Shown one piece after another: positions 43,706-58,382 of a stretch of 64,000 nucleotides of DNA. Both the position numbers and the translations under genes were made by a program. Within the stretch, counting starts at the first letter, position 1; each line of letters opens with the position of its first letter. Origin of the DNA: Heterostelium album PN500 (Eukaryota > Evosea > Eumycetozoa > Acytosteliales > Acytosteliaceae); the NCBI RefSeq assembly GCF_000004825.1, contig NW_008805064.1:2666001-2730000 (forward strand), written 5' to 3'. The notes beneath the pieces were generated by a model. It worked only from the letters and a program-made list of their open reading frames with translations, searched no databases and had not been told where the DNA came from.

Positions 43706-46519
43706 TTAATTCCAATTGATTTTAAATGGAGTTAATAAATCGATTGATGTTACATTGACAAACAATGTTTGAACTGTTGCGTTATAGGTGAATGGTAATG
43801 ATGTTTGTTGGTTGAGTTGAACTTGTGTGACTGGTGATTGTACTCCGTAGACTTGGAGTGTTGCCAAGGTTGTTGAGGCAATGGTTTGGTTGTTAAATGC
43901 TGTAATGATTGGCTTTGATTTAAGTTCATTTTTCTCAACTTTGAATTCAATGAAATCAAAGTCGTTAGATTCGATAGAGTCAAGAGACATTCCATCGTCG
44001 ATGAAAAGATAGCCTTTGGCTGTCGATGTCTCATCGAGTGCAATCAACAATTGATATGGTAGAGTGCGTGCCACCTTAAGAGTAATTGGTGCTGGGTTAT
44101 CTGACGATGAGTATTGTGAGGTTGGTTGGAGTGGCAAAACAACTCCACCACGAACATGGACATTGATAGTCTCGAGTGGTGCATCCAATGTTAGGTATTG
44201 TCCAGTGATTGTCGATGCAACAGATTCTCCAGTGAAATAATCATACCATTGGTCAGCTGGGAAATAAGCGTTGACGCTGACTGAACCTTCGGTCAATACT
44301 GGACTGACAAGGAGATGTCCACCAACCAGGAATTGTTGGTCGATAGAATAGGTATTGGAATCCAATGGGTATTCAAAGAACAATGGACGTACAACAGTAC
44401 TTCCATTGGTATTGGCTTGATAGAACAAAGTATAGTAGTATGGAAGTAGCGTATATTTGTTGTTGATCGATGCAATAGCAATGTCTGTGACTTGCTGACC
44501 AAATACATAGGGCTCCTGTGATGGCATGTTGATACTATTGTGATTACGACTGAATGGATAGAAACAACCGAGTTGAGTCCAACGTGCACACAACTCTGCA
44601 GTGGTAGCACCATTGAATCCACAGATATCGGCACCGATCATAGGAATACCAAACATATTCATAACGAGAATACCTGGAATCGAATAATACATATCGGTGT
44701 AGGTACTGTCGTTATCACCCAACCAATGTCCTTGATGAGCACCACTACCGGCAAAGGTGGAACGTCCAATAACCAAGGAACGTCCTCCAATAAGTTTTTC
44801 AGCGGCGATAGTAGTTGCTACTCCTTCACTGTAACCGTAGAGACTGTGAGTGTTATAAACTGACAATCCACCGTATTGAGTGTCTGTAAGATTGATTGTG
44901 TCGATATTCAATAATACACCACCTGGTAGATATGGTGGATTGTTTGGATTGAATATGCTGGATGTTTCAGATTGTCTGGTGTTGGAACTAGAGCTGCAAT
45001 CGCCATTACAGAAATTTGATATTTCATTCATATCGATCCAAACACCATCGAACGTGATACCCATCTCACGGAATGCAGAGAATTGCTCGATCCAATAGTT
45101 GGTTCCATTCGGGTGGAAGAAATCTGGGAAGTTGACTGGACCTGGCCAAACAGAACCCAAGACCGGTGTGACACCGTCAGCTTTAGTAATATAGGCATTC
45201 GATTCCAAGAGATCGTTGTGCGATGGGTATGAATTGTCAGAGACGATCTTTACACCTGGATCTACAATCATCATGTAGTGCTGACCGTTCTCATGAAGAT
45301 AATCGATGAATTGACTGAAATTAGAGACAGGAAATCGAGTTGGATCGGTAGTGAACACCTCGTAGGAATTCATGTAATCGATATCGTTCCACATAGTTTC
45401 CAGTGGAATTCCGTTCTTATAGTAGTTGGCAACGACCGCTTCCGTATCTTCGAGTGTGTGGTAACCCCAACGACACTGGTGCCAACCGAGTGACCAGTAT
45501 GCCGGCATCTTTGGATATCCGATCACCTGGTGATACTGTTGGATTACTTCACGTGGCGATGGTCCTACAAAGAAGAAAAAGTCTAATACACCACCGACTG
45601 TCTTGTAGGTCATCGATTGTTCGGTGAGAACAACATCCATTGCATTGGAATTCAACAAGAAGACACCACTTGCAGTACCGTCAGAATGCATTTGCAAATA
45701 GAATGGATGTACACCATAAGTATTGATAAAAGGTTTACTAGCAGTACCTTGATCTCTACTGAAAATAGTATAAGTACGATTGTTTTCTAAACGCAACGAT
45801 GTAGTACGTTCACCCAAACCATAAATATTTGGATTTAATTCATCAAAAGTATTAGAGATTTCTAAATAATAATCTTCAAACTGAATGAATATATTAGATT
45901 AAGGTTAAAGTTAATTAGAATTGGCATAAAATGATATTTGAACATAATAATCAATGTTATAACATACAATTAATCCATTTAATGAGCAATCGGTTGGTGG
46001 TGTTGTGTTGAACAAAACCATTGAATCTGATGTTCTAATAACTTGAAATCCAAAAGAAGGTGATTCACTGAATTGAATTGCATATTTTAAAGTCGATGGT
46101 GTTGTTGTTGGTGTTGAAAATTGATTAATATTTGGAACTTCAATAAATAAAAATGATGATGAATTAGTTGATTTGTAAAGAAACTATAGTTTATATTTAA
46201 GATTAATCTTACCTTCCCATCTTTGATTATTAGAATCATAGATCTTAACTCTTAGAATATCTTGTGTTAGATAGGTTGCGTCTACAGTTAGCTGAGTGAT
46301 ATCACTGCCGTATGGACCCGCATTTTGTAGTATCAGACTTGCACTCTGTCCCGAGTTGGTAGGTGATGACTTTACCAAGTTATAGCCTGGACAACTCTCA
46401 CCATCGTTGTACTGTTGTAATGATCGCACACCATTAGAAAATAACAAAAGCACTGTAGTTATGGTGAACACCACCACTACACGATATCTTTTAGATGTTG
46501 TAATGTTGTTGAGTATCAT
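43706..46519 (-). CDS. gaa: Lysosomal-type alpha-glucosidase (GH31)
   Basis: Three exons (46213-46519, 45968-46137, 43706-45880) give 883 residues. A signal-anchor-like N-terminus (VVVVFTITTVLLLFSNGVRS) enters the lumen. The GH31 core has NIYGLGERT, PAYWSLGWHQCRWGY, the nucleophile motif WIDMNEISNF at about residue 438 and RSTFAGSGAHQGHWLGDN with the acid/base Asp. Many N-glycosylation sequons occur. A trefoil-like Cys region is not obvious. The enzyme releases glucose from maltose and glycogen in lysosomes. The sequence lacks the features of ER glucosidase II, so the acid (gaa-type) assignment is preferred. Confidence 0.93.
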
Positions 46520-47768
46520 GATTTGATTATCTATTGAACATCACAACTTAACTTAGTTGATTTAAACTAAAAAGTAGAAAAAAAAAAAAAGACAACTTCT
46601 TAAACTAAAGTAAATCATTAACATTGAACATTAATCTAAAATCTCTTTAAATTTTAAAATCTCTTTTAATTTTATAAAATTAATCGGGATTGTCAATTTT
46701 CACACAATTTTTTTTATTTTTATTTATTTTTGCAATACCAACATTAACACAACAACGTAATAAAAAATTGAGATATTTTTAACCAGGCCTCACCTGCCCA
46801 GACTAATTAATTAGATTAGAAAAAAATGAAAAATATTTACAATCTCTTTTAAAAGTAAAAAAAGTTGTGTCTCACAAAGAATTATAAAATATTTATTTGT
46901 TTATCTTAATATAATAAATAAAATTTTTTAACCTGTTACAGTTTATTCTTTTGAGGATCTAAAGAAAAAAAAATGTTCAAATATAAAAAAGAGTAAATGA
47001 CTAATAATCGTACGTAGGGTCTAATGATATTTATTTCCCACCTCAATTTAAAATATCTACTCCTTTTATGCCCAAACTAATGATATTTCTTTTACTTGAA
47101 CCTTTATTTGTTCCTAATTTTTCGAACTTTTGATGATGTTATTGGGAAGCGAATTTTTGTGCGCAACGTTTTTGTTCCACCTAAAATGTAACAACACTCA
47201 GATCTGATGGATCAGATAAAAAAAAAACAAAACAAAAAAAAAAGTGTAAAAATATGTTTTGATTTTTCAGTTCAAACCATTTCTTGTCCAAAAATTGATA
47301 TTTTTGTTGATGATATAATCGTAATGATTTCCTAATAAAAGGAGCCCACAACATAAAAAATCTTTAAGATATCAGAAACGGACTCCTTCATTGTTGTTTA
47401 AACCATTAAATCTATTTTATCTTTTCTAACAGAAAATATTCTTTTGTTTTCTTTTTTTTTTTTTTTTTTATTTTTGTTTAAAACTTTTTTTTCTTGTCTG
47501 GTGGTCTGGTAAATCTTTGAAAATATTTATATAAAGAACATTTTTATTTCCAAACCCTTGTTGAACTTACCTTGTTCTTTACATAATAAATATAAATAAT
47601 AATAATTATAAATAATAATAAATTTTATGTTTTTACTTATATAATTTTCTTTTATTTTAAATAATAATAATCATTATTAAAATAATTTAGAAATAATCAT
47701 TTCTGTATTTTTAATAATTAAAAATCAATAATTATAAATAATATTTAAATAATAATATTTTTTTAAAA
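46520..47768. other. Large divergent intergenic region
   Basis: 1.25 kb of AT-rich DNA between divergent genes, with T-run 47452-47469 and ATAATA-type low complexity before the FN3 gene. No gene is recognised. Confidence 0.55.
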
Positions 47769-50700
47769 ATGAATAAATCTATAATATTGTTTTTATCTTT
47801 TCTAATAAATATAATTGTTGTTGTTAATGGCCAATGGCATATTGAATTCGAATATTCAGCTGCTGGATGTGGTGGAGTTCTGAATAGAGCCTCATCATTT
47901 TTGAATAATATGTGTTATAATTACGATAATGGTGGTCCATATTCACATAGATACATTGTATCTGGATCTACAACACTCCGTCAAATATTCAGTAGTACTG
48001 ACTGTTCAGGAGCTCCAACTACACAAGCTACTTTCGCTGGAAATACATGTTATGATAATTTAATGAAATATGCAATAGTAAATGAACCTGCTATTTCGCC
48101 AGGTGGTTGGATTTCATTAGAACGTACTCCTGGGTAAGTATTTATTTATTCTAAATAAAATTTAAAATTTTTTCTTAATTGTATTAATTTGATTTTTTCT
48201 AAGAAATGCTTTATCTGGTTGTGGAGTTTATGAAAGTGAAAGACATATTTTTAGATTGGCTACTTGTGTCAAGACCTATGATCTTCCTAATTTTCCTTTC
48301 AATACTTATTTTAGTAGTGGTTCGGTTGGCCATGTTTACAATTTAGTGTGTCCCAATACTCTTTTCAACTTCCAACCGTGTAGTAGTGATCCCCAAAGAA
48401 TTACATCAATATTAACACCAACCATTTCCTATTCAATAACCAATCCAACTCTTATCAATTCCAATACAATTCTTTTAAATCCTTTTACCAGCAACTTTAA
48501 ATATACATACAAATTCCTTACTGAATATTTTAACCCCAACACCGGAAGTTTTGTCGTTGCATGCAATCAATATTCATCACTGGCATGTCAATTCTCTGTT
48601 CCAGCTGGAATTCCTTACACCTATGTTAGAGTTAGAGCTAACGGTGATGAATCATTAACTGCTGCTCCTATTTATACATCACCTAATTTTAATTTACCAA
48701 TGCGTAAGTAATTGATGAAAAATCAGTTTAAAAATTTAACACTAATTGTTCTTTAAAAAAATAAACAATAGCACCTGTTATGAATGCAATTAATTCAATC
48801 ATTACCACTACAAAATCTGTACAATTTTCATATTCTGCTACCAATTCCCCAACTTCCTATACTGTCAATGTGAATAGTGTTCCTCGTCCTGAATGTTCTG
48901 GTTTAACTACTTGTAAAATAAGTGGATTGACACCAGGTTCTCCCTATTCTATTTCTGTCTCTGCTACAAATGGTTATGGAACATCAACTCCTGTTTCTGC
49001 ACCCGCTGGTAATCTTTATGCCAGTATCAAAATTCAAACGATAACTGCAACTCCATCTGCTGGTCAAATAGTGGTAGACTATACTTCTTTAAATGGTATC
49101 CCAGGTCAAACCACTTACACAACCACATTAAATAATTATCCAGGTGGTTGCACAGGTATTTACACACTCCGATGTATAATTAGTAATCTACCAGCACAAT
49201 TTTCTACAACTGTAACTGTAGTTGCTACTAACGATGGTGATTCAAATAGCGATGTAAGAAGTATTGACTTTTTGGCACCAGCCATGAATCCAATTGTAAT
49301 GTCCTCAGTCAAAACAAAATCTATTACTTTCACATACTCAGCATCGAGAACACCTACTTCTTATACTGTTTTGGTTAATAATATTGCACACCCAGAATGC
49401 TCGGCAACCACTACTTGTATAGTCAGTGGCTTAACATCTGGTTCCCTCTTTTCAATTTCCATAACTGCTACCAATGTAGCCGGTACCTCTCCTGCCACAC
49501 AAACTAGTGGAACTTTATATCCAGATGTTGTTGCTCCAACTGTAACATTAACTCCATCAACTAGTACCATAGTTGTTGACTATGAGTCTTTGGGTGGTAT
49601 AACTGGTCAAACTCTATACACTACAAAACTTGATAATACACCAGTATCTACTTGTACCAATATTGCTGCTTTAAGATGTACTATTACCGGACTTCCAGGT
49701 CAATTTGCAAATGACGTGACTGTTGTAGCAATTAATGATGGTCTTTCACAACAAACCACTCAAAGAGTTGAGTTCTTAGGTATTTATCTTTATTTTTTTT
49801 TATAGATTTCAATTGAATTTTAATTAATAATTTATTTTCATTAATTTATAGCACCTGTTGTTAATCCAATTACAATAGTTGAAAAGAAAACCAAGTCTAT
49901 TACCTTCTCCTATTCTGCTTCTCGTTCACCAACTTCATATGATGTCAGTGTAAATGGACTTTCCAATCCACAATGCTCTTCGAAAACCACCTGCACATTT
50001 ACTGGTTTAACAGCAGGTTCATCATATACTATTCAAGTAACTGCTACTAATGGTGCTGGTATTTCTCTACCAATTACATCAACAGGAATTCTTTATCCAT
50101 CAGTTGATAATTTATTCTTGATGTCTACACCAACTTGGAATAGAATGTTAGTGGAATACAATTCAACAGGTGGTTTCCCAAATAACACTGTTTATACTAC
50201 ACAAATCGATGGAGTCAATGTACCTGGTTGTATTCAAATTGCTTCATTGGAATGCCAAATCAATGGTTTAAAGGCACAATATTCACATAATATTACCGTT
50301 TTGGCTTTCAATGATGGTGATACCATTCAATCATCTTTAAATGTTACTTTTAATGGTAAATATTAAAATTTAAAATAGTAATAATGAAAAAAACTTACAT
50401 TTTAAAAATATAATAGATATGGTTCCTATTACATCATCTCAATTTATTCATGTTGAATCAACTCAAAATACAATCAATGTCAAATGGAGTGCTTCAACTG
50501 GAGGTGTACCTGGTTTAACTGTCTATGATTTGTCTTTATCAATTGATAATTCATCATGGATAGTAGAGTTTAAAAATATTACCATCACTGAAGCTACCAT
50601 TTCAGACTTAATTCCATCGGTCAACTATTACTTAAGAGTATCAGTGAAGAATTCAGATAATCCACCAATTCATACCTATACTAATACTCAAACCTTGGGA

Positions 50701-51726
50701 CTTGGAGCAGAGGATTGTAAATGTACCAATGGTATCTGTGATGCCAGTTTTAAATTCTGTTTATGCAATGCTGGCTGGACAGGTTCACGATGCGAATTTA
50801 AGCACGATGTCGTTGAAGGTGAGATGAAACCACCAACTATAACACCAAACCCCACTAGACCTGAGGTAATTATCGACAATGGTGATTCCCAATACACTTT
50901 CAAAATAAGTACAATCATTGAAAGAAGTGAACTATTAGAAGAGATCTCTAGAATGGACCTTTCAAGCTTGAACTGGGATCTCCAATCAAATCTTAGTACT
51001 ATTATTAAACATCCCAATAGTTTAATGAATGTTTCAATGAACCAATGGATTTACTCGGCTAAAATCCAGAAAGCCGAAGATTTAATTATCAAGTTCACTC
51101 AAATCAACCCGATATCCAATGAATCAACTCCTACCTTCCCAATGGAATTTGCTGGTGAATCGTTCAATTTGACAATTGGTTCACTTAAATATCAAATTGA
51201 AGTTAAGAAATGGGATTTTACAACCAAACTTAACCACTTGGAAATTCAATCGACTGTTGAATCTAAACTTGATGACTGTGTTAACCCAGAATCTCAATTT
51301 TCAGATGGTACCGGAATTTCAGATATTGCAATTCGTCAACCTTCTGGTTATTTCTTATTTGGCAGAGTCTCCAAGAGAATTCTTCTTGATAAAATCCCTA
51401 GAATGTCTACCATTAAATATAATCAAGTAAATGTTTCAACTGCCACTATTTCAACATTGGTTAGCCATTTCCAAGATAGTTTGGTTGTAGATCCAGATTT
51501 CTCTGTACTTTTAGATCTAGATAGAAAATCAGATGTTAAGTGTGGTGGAGAAAAGAAAACCAATGCTGCTGTTATTGCAGGATCCGTCGTTGGTGCAGTT
51601 GTTGGAGTAAGTTTAATCACAGCCAGTGTAATCTTAATCAAGAAAAAGAAGATTGCACAGAGATACAATAATTATTTGACTCAAAAGTTGAAACCAAAGA
51701 TGATGGCAGACAAAAACAACAAGTAA
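47769..51726 (+). CDS. Type I membrane protein with FN3-like repeats and one EGF domain
   Basis: Five exons (47769-48133, 48204-48703, 48772-49779, 49852-50355, 50417-51726) give 1,228 residues. A signal peptide (~1-24) and a Cys-containing N-terminal domain (~25-250) lead to alternating FN3-like modules. An A type has PTSYTVxVN and a CxxxTTCxxSGL disulfide pair; a B type has YTTxL and DGDS near its end. Exon 3 carries A-B-A-B and exon 4 one A-B. An EGF domain (~890-918: CKCTNGICD to CLCNAGWTGSRCE) and a ~250-residue juxtamembrane domain follow. The membrane helix (~1175-1199) has GxxxG steps, and a basic 28-residue tail ends the protein. Dictyostelid adhesion and signalling receptors such as ComC and Tgr proteins share this style; the ligand is unknown. 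Confidence 0.88.
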
Positions 51727-52165
51727 TAAAAATTTTATTTGTTTAATATATTATTACTTATTTAATTCATTGCTTGTACTGCCTTTTGAAAGTTGTTCAT
51801 TGTTGTATTTATTTTTTAAGTTTGATGTACCTCTTAACCGATCTAGGTGTCTCTAATTCACTATAGACTTTTTTAAGAAATTAATTTTAGTTAAGTATTT
51901 ATTTCAAATAATTTTTCTACTTTTCATTTTTCCTCTTTATATTTAAATTTACTTCCATTCCTATCTATAATTACTTTCTTTTTTATTGAAAGATGATTAT
52001 TAACTCTTTTATAATAATGTTAATAATGATAATAAGTTTTAAATAAAAATTCAATACAAAATTCAACTGCAATTTCAATAATAAAATTTTATTTTCCTCT
52101 TTTGACAAAAATCAACTTCAATGGTCATAATGGTAATACCTATAAATACAATCAATTGATGTTAT
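51727..52165. other. Convergent intergenic spacer
   Basis: AT-rich; nothing recognised. Confidence 0.5.
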
Positions 52166-55100
52166 TTATTCCATTAAAAACTCCAAATCAGTTTTAGTAA
52201 GTAGTTGACTATCTTTTTCTTTTGCAAGTTTCCAGTCATCTATGGCTTTGGCCTTACTCATCTGAACAACTTTCTCTTCTATTGTGTTCTTTATGATGAA
52301 ACGATGGATGAAGCTCTCTTTCTCCTGACCGAAACGATGTATACGATTGATGGCTTGTGCTTCGACAGCAGGATTTAAAAGTGGTTCTACAATAAAGATG
52401 TGTGTTGCCTCGATGATGTTCAAACCATTGGCACCTTTCTTGATGGGAAGCAACAAAACATTGATAGCCGGTTCCTTTCTGAATCTGGCAATTGCGTCTT
52501 GGAAATGGATACCACTTGCTTTGTCACCTCGCTCATGTTTGATTTGGTTTTCATTGAGAGCTCGTGAGACAATCTCCAGAACATCGGACCACTGTGAGAA
52601 GATGATAGTTTTATCAGATGCCTTCTTTTTATTGATAGTCATTAGTGTTGAAATGACAGACTCTATCTTTGTACCCCATGATCCTTTAATATTAAAATTG
52701 CCATTCAACGCTCCATCATGATCACTGGACTGACTAATATATGATATCTCATCGATGTTAACTCTGGTTCTACATATTGGACATTGGATAGTTTGAGCAT
52801 TCGGTACCTTCTCGATCATATACATAATACACTATAAAAATATGATTAAAATTAATTCCAGATTTCAAAATTAATCTATTTAAAAAACTAGTTACCTCGT
52901 AACAAAAAGTATGTCCGCACATCAATAGCACAACTTCTTCACCAAATGGTTCCTGACAAATGATACAAGTTTGCTCCTCTTCTTGTTTCTTTTCATCTGA
53001 ATTGGTTGTGGTAGAGTTATTTGTAGTTGTGGTTGTTGTTGTTGTAGTTGTAGTTTCATTATTGTTATTACTGTCTTCTTGGGGTTGTTGTTTCTGTTTC
53101 TTTTTAGCATCAGATATGTTCTTGATGTACGAGAGTTGAGTGTAGAATTTCTTATAATTTTCAAGTGCTCTCTTTCTCTCTTTTTCGAATCTCTCAATGA
53201 ATGGATTCACCTCCAAAGGTTTGAGAGTAAAGATTTCCTGATGTGGCGCAACGATTTCACCATGATAACGCTCTCTAATTCTAATGATTGCCGAATCGAT
53301 TTCATCGAATGAGTTTAGGTAGTCTTTGGAAGAAGACCAAAGATCACGTGATGTACGAAGTTCTTTCTTCATCTGCTTGATCAACTTCAAGTGTTGAACA
53401 CCTTCTTTGGCCAATTGATCATCGAAAGGCTTCACCATTTGACTGATAATCTTCAAAGTGATTTCTACCTCTGAATTTGCAATATTAGTTGTTCTCTCTG
53501 TGATATTGAAAATAGTATCATCCATCATATTGTTGTTGTTGTTGTTGTTACCATTGGTAGAATCATCATCTTCTCCTTTTTCTTTTTCTTTCTCCTCACT
53601 ATCATCTATTAAATCATCAATAGAATCATTGTTGTTGTTGCTATTGTTATTGTCATCGAATTGGAATGTCATAAGAGTATCAAGTCTCTCACGTTCTGAT
53701 CTGTGTTTGGTGGAGAATAGTTTCTCTTGGAAATCAACCATGTAGTAGTTGGCTTTACAATGTCCACACTGAGGACCTCTTCTTGTCTTTTTATCCCTGC
53801 AATAGGCACAGTTCACCGACATCTCTATTTCCTGTGGTCCAAACGACTTGGATAGAGGAACCATCGATTGATTGAATTTCAAACGCTCTTTAAACATTCC
53901 ATAGATATTGTTGGACAAGATGAATACCAACCCCGATGGCTCTTTGAACTTATCGAGTAGAACATGTTGATTATGCTTGAATACATGTGGTTGTGTCAAC
54001 TCTGTTGAGATCTTTTCAAACAATGTCGATTTCATACCATTTTCCACCAAGAGATTAATGGATTTGCTCCACCATTCGACATCCTTAAGGAATAGATTGA
54101 ATTGTTCAAGCATGAGATTGGTCTTTTCAATTTCCTCTTTCATCAATGCTTCATCTCGTAACATTGTCAACTGTTTCTTCTCCTGATAGGCAAGTTTAAT
54201 CTTCTCTGCTTCTTCACCATAGCTATCATCTCGTAGAGTATGAATGGTAAGCTTACGTTGCTTCACAAGATAATCGAGGTTATACAACACATGTAGATGT
54301 TGATACCACTCTGGTTTATAAAGTCGCATATTACCCTCGATCAAAGCAAGTGATTCGCGATAGAATGTTGCAGCACCATTATGATCCTGCTTAATAACCT
54401 GACCAGCTGCCAAACAGTTGTACGCATGAACCAGTTCCTTTTGTGCATTCTTACACTCCAGCGAAGCATTCTCCACCAACCTCTCAAGCAGTTCATCCAT
54501 AGTCATAGTATTCTTTTGTAGATTTCTAGCACCTTTACTTCCGACTTGTGGATGCTGGCATGTCTGTCTGAGAATGAGCAGCGGGTTCAATATCTTTGAT
54601 ATTTCAGAGGTGGTAAGCGTGAGACTTCCATTCTTTTTCTTTCTACTGAATATCTTGTTGAAAAGGACACGCGCAGCCAAAGAACATTCATTCGCTTTCC
54701 TCTGATAGTAGAGTCGCTCGACAACACTGAAACTCAACAGCTTGGTGTCTTTGTCGTATTGATTCGGAAGGTTCAATTCATTTGCAACCAACTGTTTAGT
54801 TGATCTCAACATCAACTGCTTCAAAAGGTTGACGAGATACTCTACGGTTTCAGCGTTGTTCCTGTCAAACTTGAGAGCAATTGCATTCTTCCACCAGAAT
54901 CGTTCGGAAAACGGTGGAATTCTCAGGAATTGAACGAGAGAATAGAGGTCATCCAATCCTTTTTGAATGGGTGTTCCGGATAGTCCCCAACGATTGCATG
55001 CTTGAAGTGCCATCAAGATCTCTATATACTTGGCAGATGTAGACTCGACCATCTGAACTTCATCCAAACAGATTCTCCACCATTTCAAGCAGACAAGCGG

Positions 55101-57455
55101 TGACTTTGGTGCTTCGACTCTTACATATCGCAACTGATTCATCTGTTTCGTTGGATTTACACAGTGCGCTTCTTTTGAAAGTGTTTCGTAGGTTGTCAGA
55201 ACAATATCATACTCTGCCAACTCGTATGGCGACACCAACTCCTTGTAGATACCATGATACTCCTTTACCTTTAGATTACCTCCGTTGGCATGCTTCTTAA
55301 TCTCATCGATCCACTGCAAGAATATAGGAGAAGGTGCAACGATTAAAGTTGTTTTACATTCCAACAAAGTATTTCTATACCATTCAGTTGATTTGTTATT
55401 GTTGTTATTTTTACTGTTTTTGGTTTTCTTTCCTTGTTGTTGTTGTTGATTCAATTGTGCTTGATATTTCTTTCTTCTTGGATCGGTACAATAACTACAG
55501 AAATAAAAGTCGTTGATCGATTTGTAGAGGGATCCAACACATTGGACATTCTGCCAACGGTCACACTGATCGCACTGTACCCACATACTGAATGGACTGT
55601 GTTTATCTTGATCCTTCTCACAGACACATGCAATAACTTCATTGTTATCATTACGGTACTCGACGATCTCTGGTGGTTTCGGTACTGGAATGACTTCGAC
55701 ATCCATTGGCGTTGTTTTAGCTGGAGTTCCGGCTTCAAGTACCACTGTTTCCTGTTGTTGCTTCTTGTTGGCAACGATTAAACTTAGGAACTCTACAGTC
55801 TTGCCTATTCCAGGTTCATCTGCAAGAATACCACCAGGCACTTGTATAGCAGCATTGACAGTGACCGGTAGATGTGACAAACGACCAACATATTCATTGT
55901 AATAAAACTCTGTATCTCCGAATGCAATCTTCTTCCAGAGAGGATGCAATTTACTGGTTTGATCCGATGCAATATCCACTTCCGGTGCAATCTCACGCTG
56001 GTACATCCACTGGACAGTCTTTAGTTGATATGGCTTCAATGTACTACCAATACCACCTTCCTCTAACTTTGCTTTATCAAACTCAACCGCATCCGGTGCA
56101 GGCAACACCTTATCATATATAATCTTTGGATCGAATGTAAATGAACTTGTACTAGATACTGAATTAACATTATTACTACTATTATTGTTACTATTATTAT
56201 TATTATTATCTTCATTAAAGATTGATGTTGATGGAAATTTAAATGATTCATTATCTTCTTCATTATTATTATTATTATTGTTGTTATTGTTATCAGTTTG
56301 AGATTGATCATTGTCAGTCATATCAACTTCAGTTGATATATTCAAACTATTATCTACTTCGTTGTTGTCATTGTCATTGTCATCCAATTCATTGTCATCC
56401 TCTACAAGTTCAGCATTGTTGATATTCAAGAAATAGTTTAACAGTGATTTTAGACATTTGTTTGGACGACCCGAAACGAGAAGTGCAGCGTCTTCATCAT
56501 CGACGATCTCTTCGAATGAAGTATCGCTTAGATAGACTTGAATTGAAACATTGAATAGATTGGCAGTATCGGTACTGGTGGTGCTTTTACCATTGCCAAG
56601 CGTGAGCGTATTGCAGCTGCAATCGATATACTGTAATTTAACATATTTGTTGGTTGCCAAATACATTAGATCGTTGAATACATCGGATCTACATTGAACA
56701 GTGCAATCGATAAGCTTGCGATTCTTCTGATCGGTAATGAATGACGTCGTAACTCTCTCATTGGCAGTATTGTTATTACAAAATAAATATATTGCTTTAT
56801 CTTTATATGAAAAGAGAGCAGCAGCAGAAGAAGCAGCAATAATTGTATAAGTATTTATTTATATGGTTTTTTACTTTTAATGAATACTTACTTCTCTTTA
56901 GTTTGGATTTAGAATACAATGATATATCACCTATGAATATATCGGTATTAGTGATGTAAGAGTGATCCTTGACATCTAGTATTTGGAAAAGGTGACCAAT
57001 ATTGTATTTCTTTTTCGTAATCTTTAACTTTAGTGTTGACGGTAACTTTGAATAATCTATATCGGTATCATCTTCGATATCCACTATAGTAACGTTATCA
57101 TCATTATTATTACTATTACTAGAAGTAGTAGTATTATTATTATTATTATTATTAATATTGTTATCTAAATCGATTGAATTTCTATCAGAATTGACATCTT
57201 TGACAGTATTTTCATTTTCAAGATGATCTGTTTTCAATCTCTTTAAATCATGAACTTCATCAGTGTTGCTACTAATATCACTACTACTTTCTATAGTTTC
57301 TTTACTCTTGTTATTATTATTACTACTATTACCATTACTATCACTACTATTATTGTTTCTATCTTTATTTGTAATAGAAGACCAGGTATTAACTCTTAAC
57401 TCTCTATTCGTTAGTTTAGTTGGCTTTCTTTTTCTTCTTCCATTGGAGCCACTAC

Positions 57456-57494
<39 letters not shown>

Positions 57495-57543
57495 CTAAGT
57501 CATCATTTTCATCGAAAGTATTATTGTCATATGAGATATCCAT
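52166..57543 (-). CDS. SHPRH-type SNF2 helicase / RING E3 ligase with PHD finger
   Basis: Three exons (56892-57543, 52896-56800, 52166-52831) give 1,740 residues. The order is: an Asn/Asp-rich N-terminus; the first SNF2 motifs with Walker A in ADEPGIGKT (~540); a PHD finger inserted in the helicase (CVCEKDQ to FCSYC, ~612-655); motif II as DEVQ (~793), near the DEAQ of SHPRH; GLSGTPIQKG (motif III); a long helical insertion; a RING (CIICQEPFGEE, CGHTFC, then CPICRT across the last intron); and helicase-C (IFSQWSD, GLNIIEATH, INRIHRFGQ). SHPRH/Rad5 relatives remodel chromatin and poly-ubiquitinate PCNA in damage tolerance. The RING is split by an intron, and the frame is kept by donor GTAACT. 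Confidence 0.93.
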
Positions 57544-58382
57544 TGGTTGAAAAAATGATTAAAAAAAAAATCTAAAAAAATAAATCCAAAAATTTTTAGA
57601 GATAAAAAATAAATATTTAAAGGTGAGGAAGTCAAAAAAGAATGTATGATTTTCAAATTGAAAATCCTTTATCAAAATTTTTTTGGTTTAAAAAGAAAAA
57701 TTAAATAAAGAAATATATTTTAAATTCTATTCTGAAACGTTACGTTTAAAAGAAATCAAACTTTAAATTCTGTTGGAATTTAATTTCCACCTTTTAATTT
57801 TTTTTAATAATCTCTTTCAATATAAGAAGAGAAAAAAATAACAAAAAACTATTTGATTTATATCTATATTAGAAAGAAAACTTTTCTAATTAGAACTAAT
57901 ATTATAGAATACGCTATCATTTTTTACTTTTATTCTAGGAATAAAGGTCTCTAGTATATTTTAATTTTCTTAAGTGGAATTAATATCAAAAAAAAATGAT
58001 GTTGATCTACTTAATTTAGATTTAAATAATTTTAAAAAATATAATTAAGATTTTATTTTGTTGAAGAAAATTAAAATTATTTAATAAATAGAAATAGAAA
58101 ATTAAAAAAATGAAATCCATTTTTGTTGACAAATCAAAAGTAACGTTTATTCTTTTTTAACTAGAAGTTTTATTTATAATCTCATCGACCAAAACTGATT
58201 TGAAATTTTGAAATGAAGGAATCATTAAATTTGAGAGTCTTAAGTTCAAAAGTTAAAATTTATTACACATTATTTATAATTAAATTGTTTTTAAACTCTT
58301 TTTAAAAAAATTTTTAAACTTTTTTAATATGAGAATAAGATTTAAATAAAATAGTATTATTTCCTTATACTTTTCTCACACC
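57544..58382. other. Intergenic spacer
   Basis: Highly AT-rich, upstream of the helicase and downstream of the Cys-rich gene. No gene is recognised. Confidence 0.5.
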
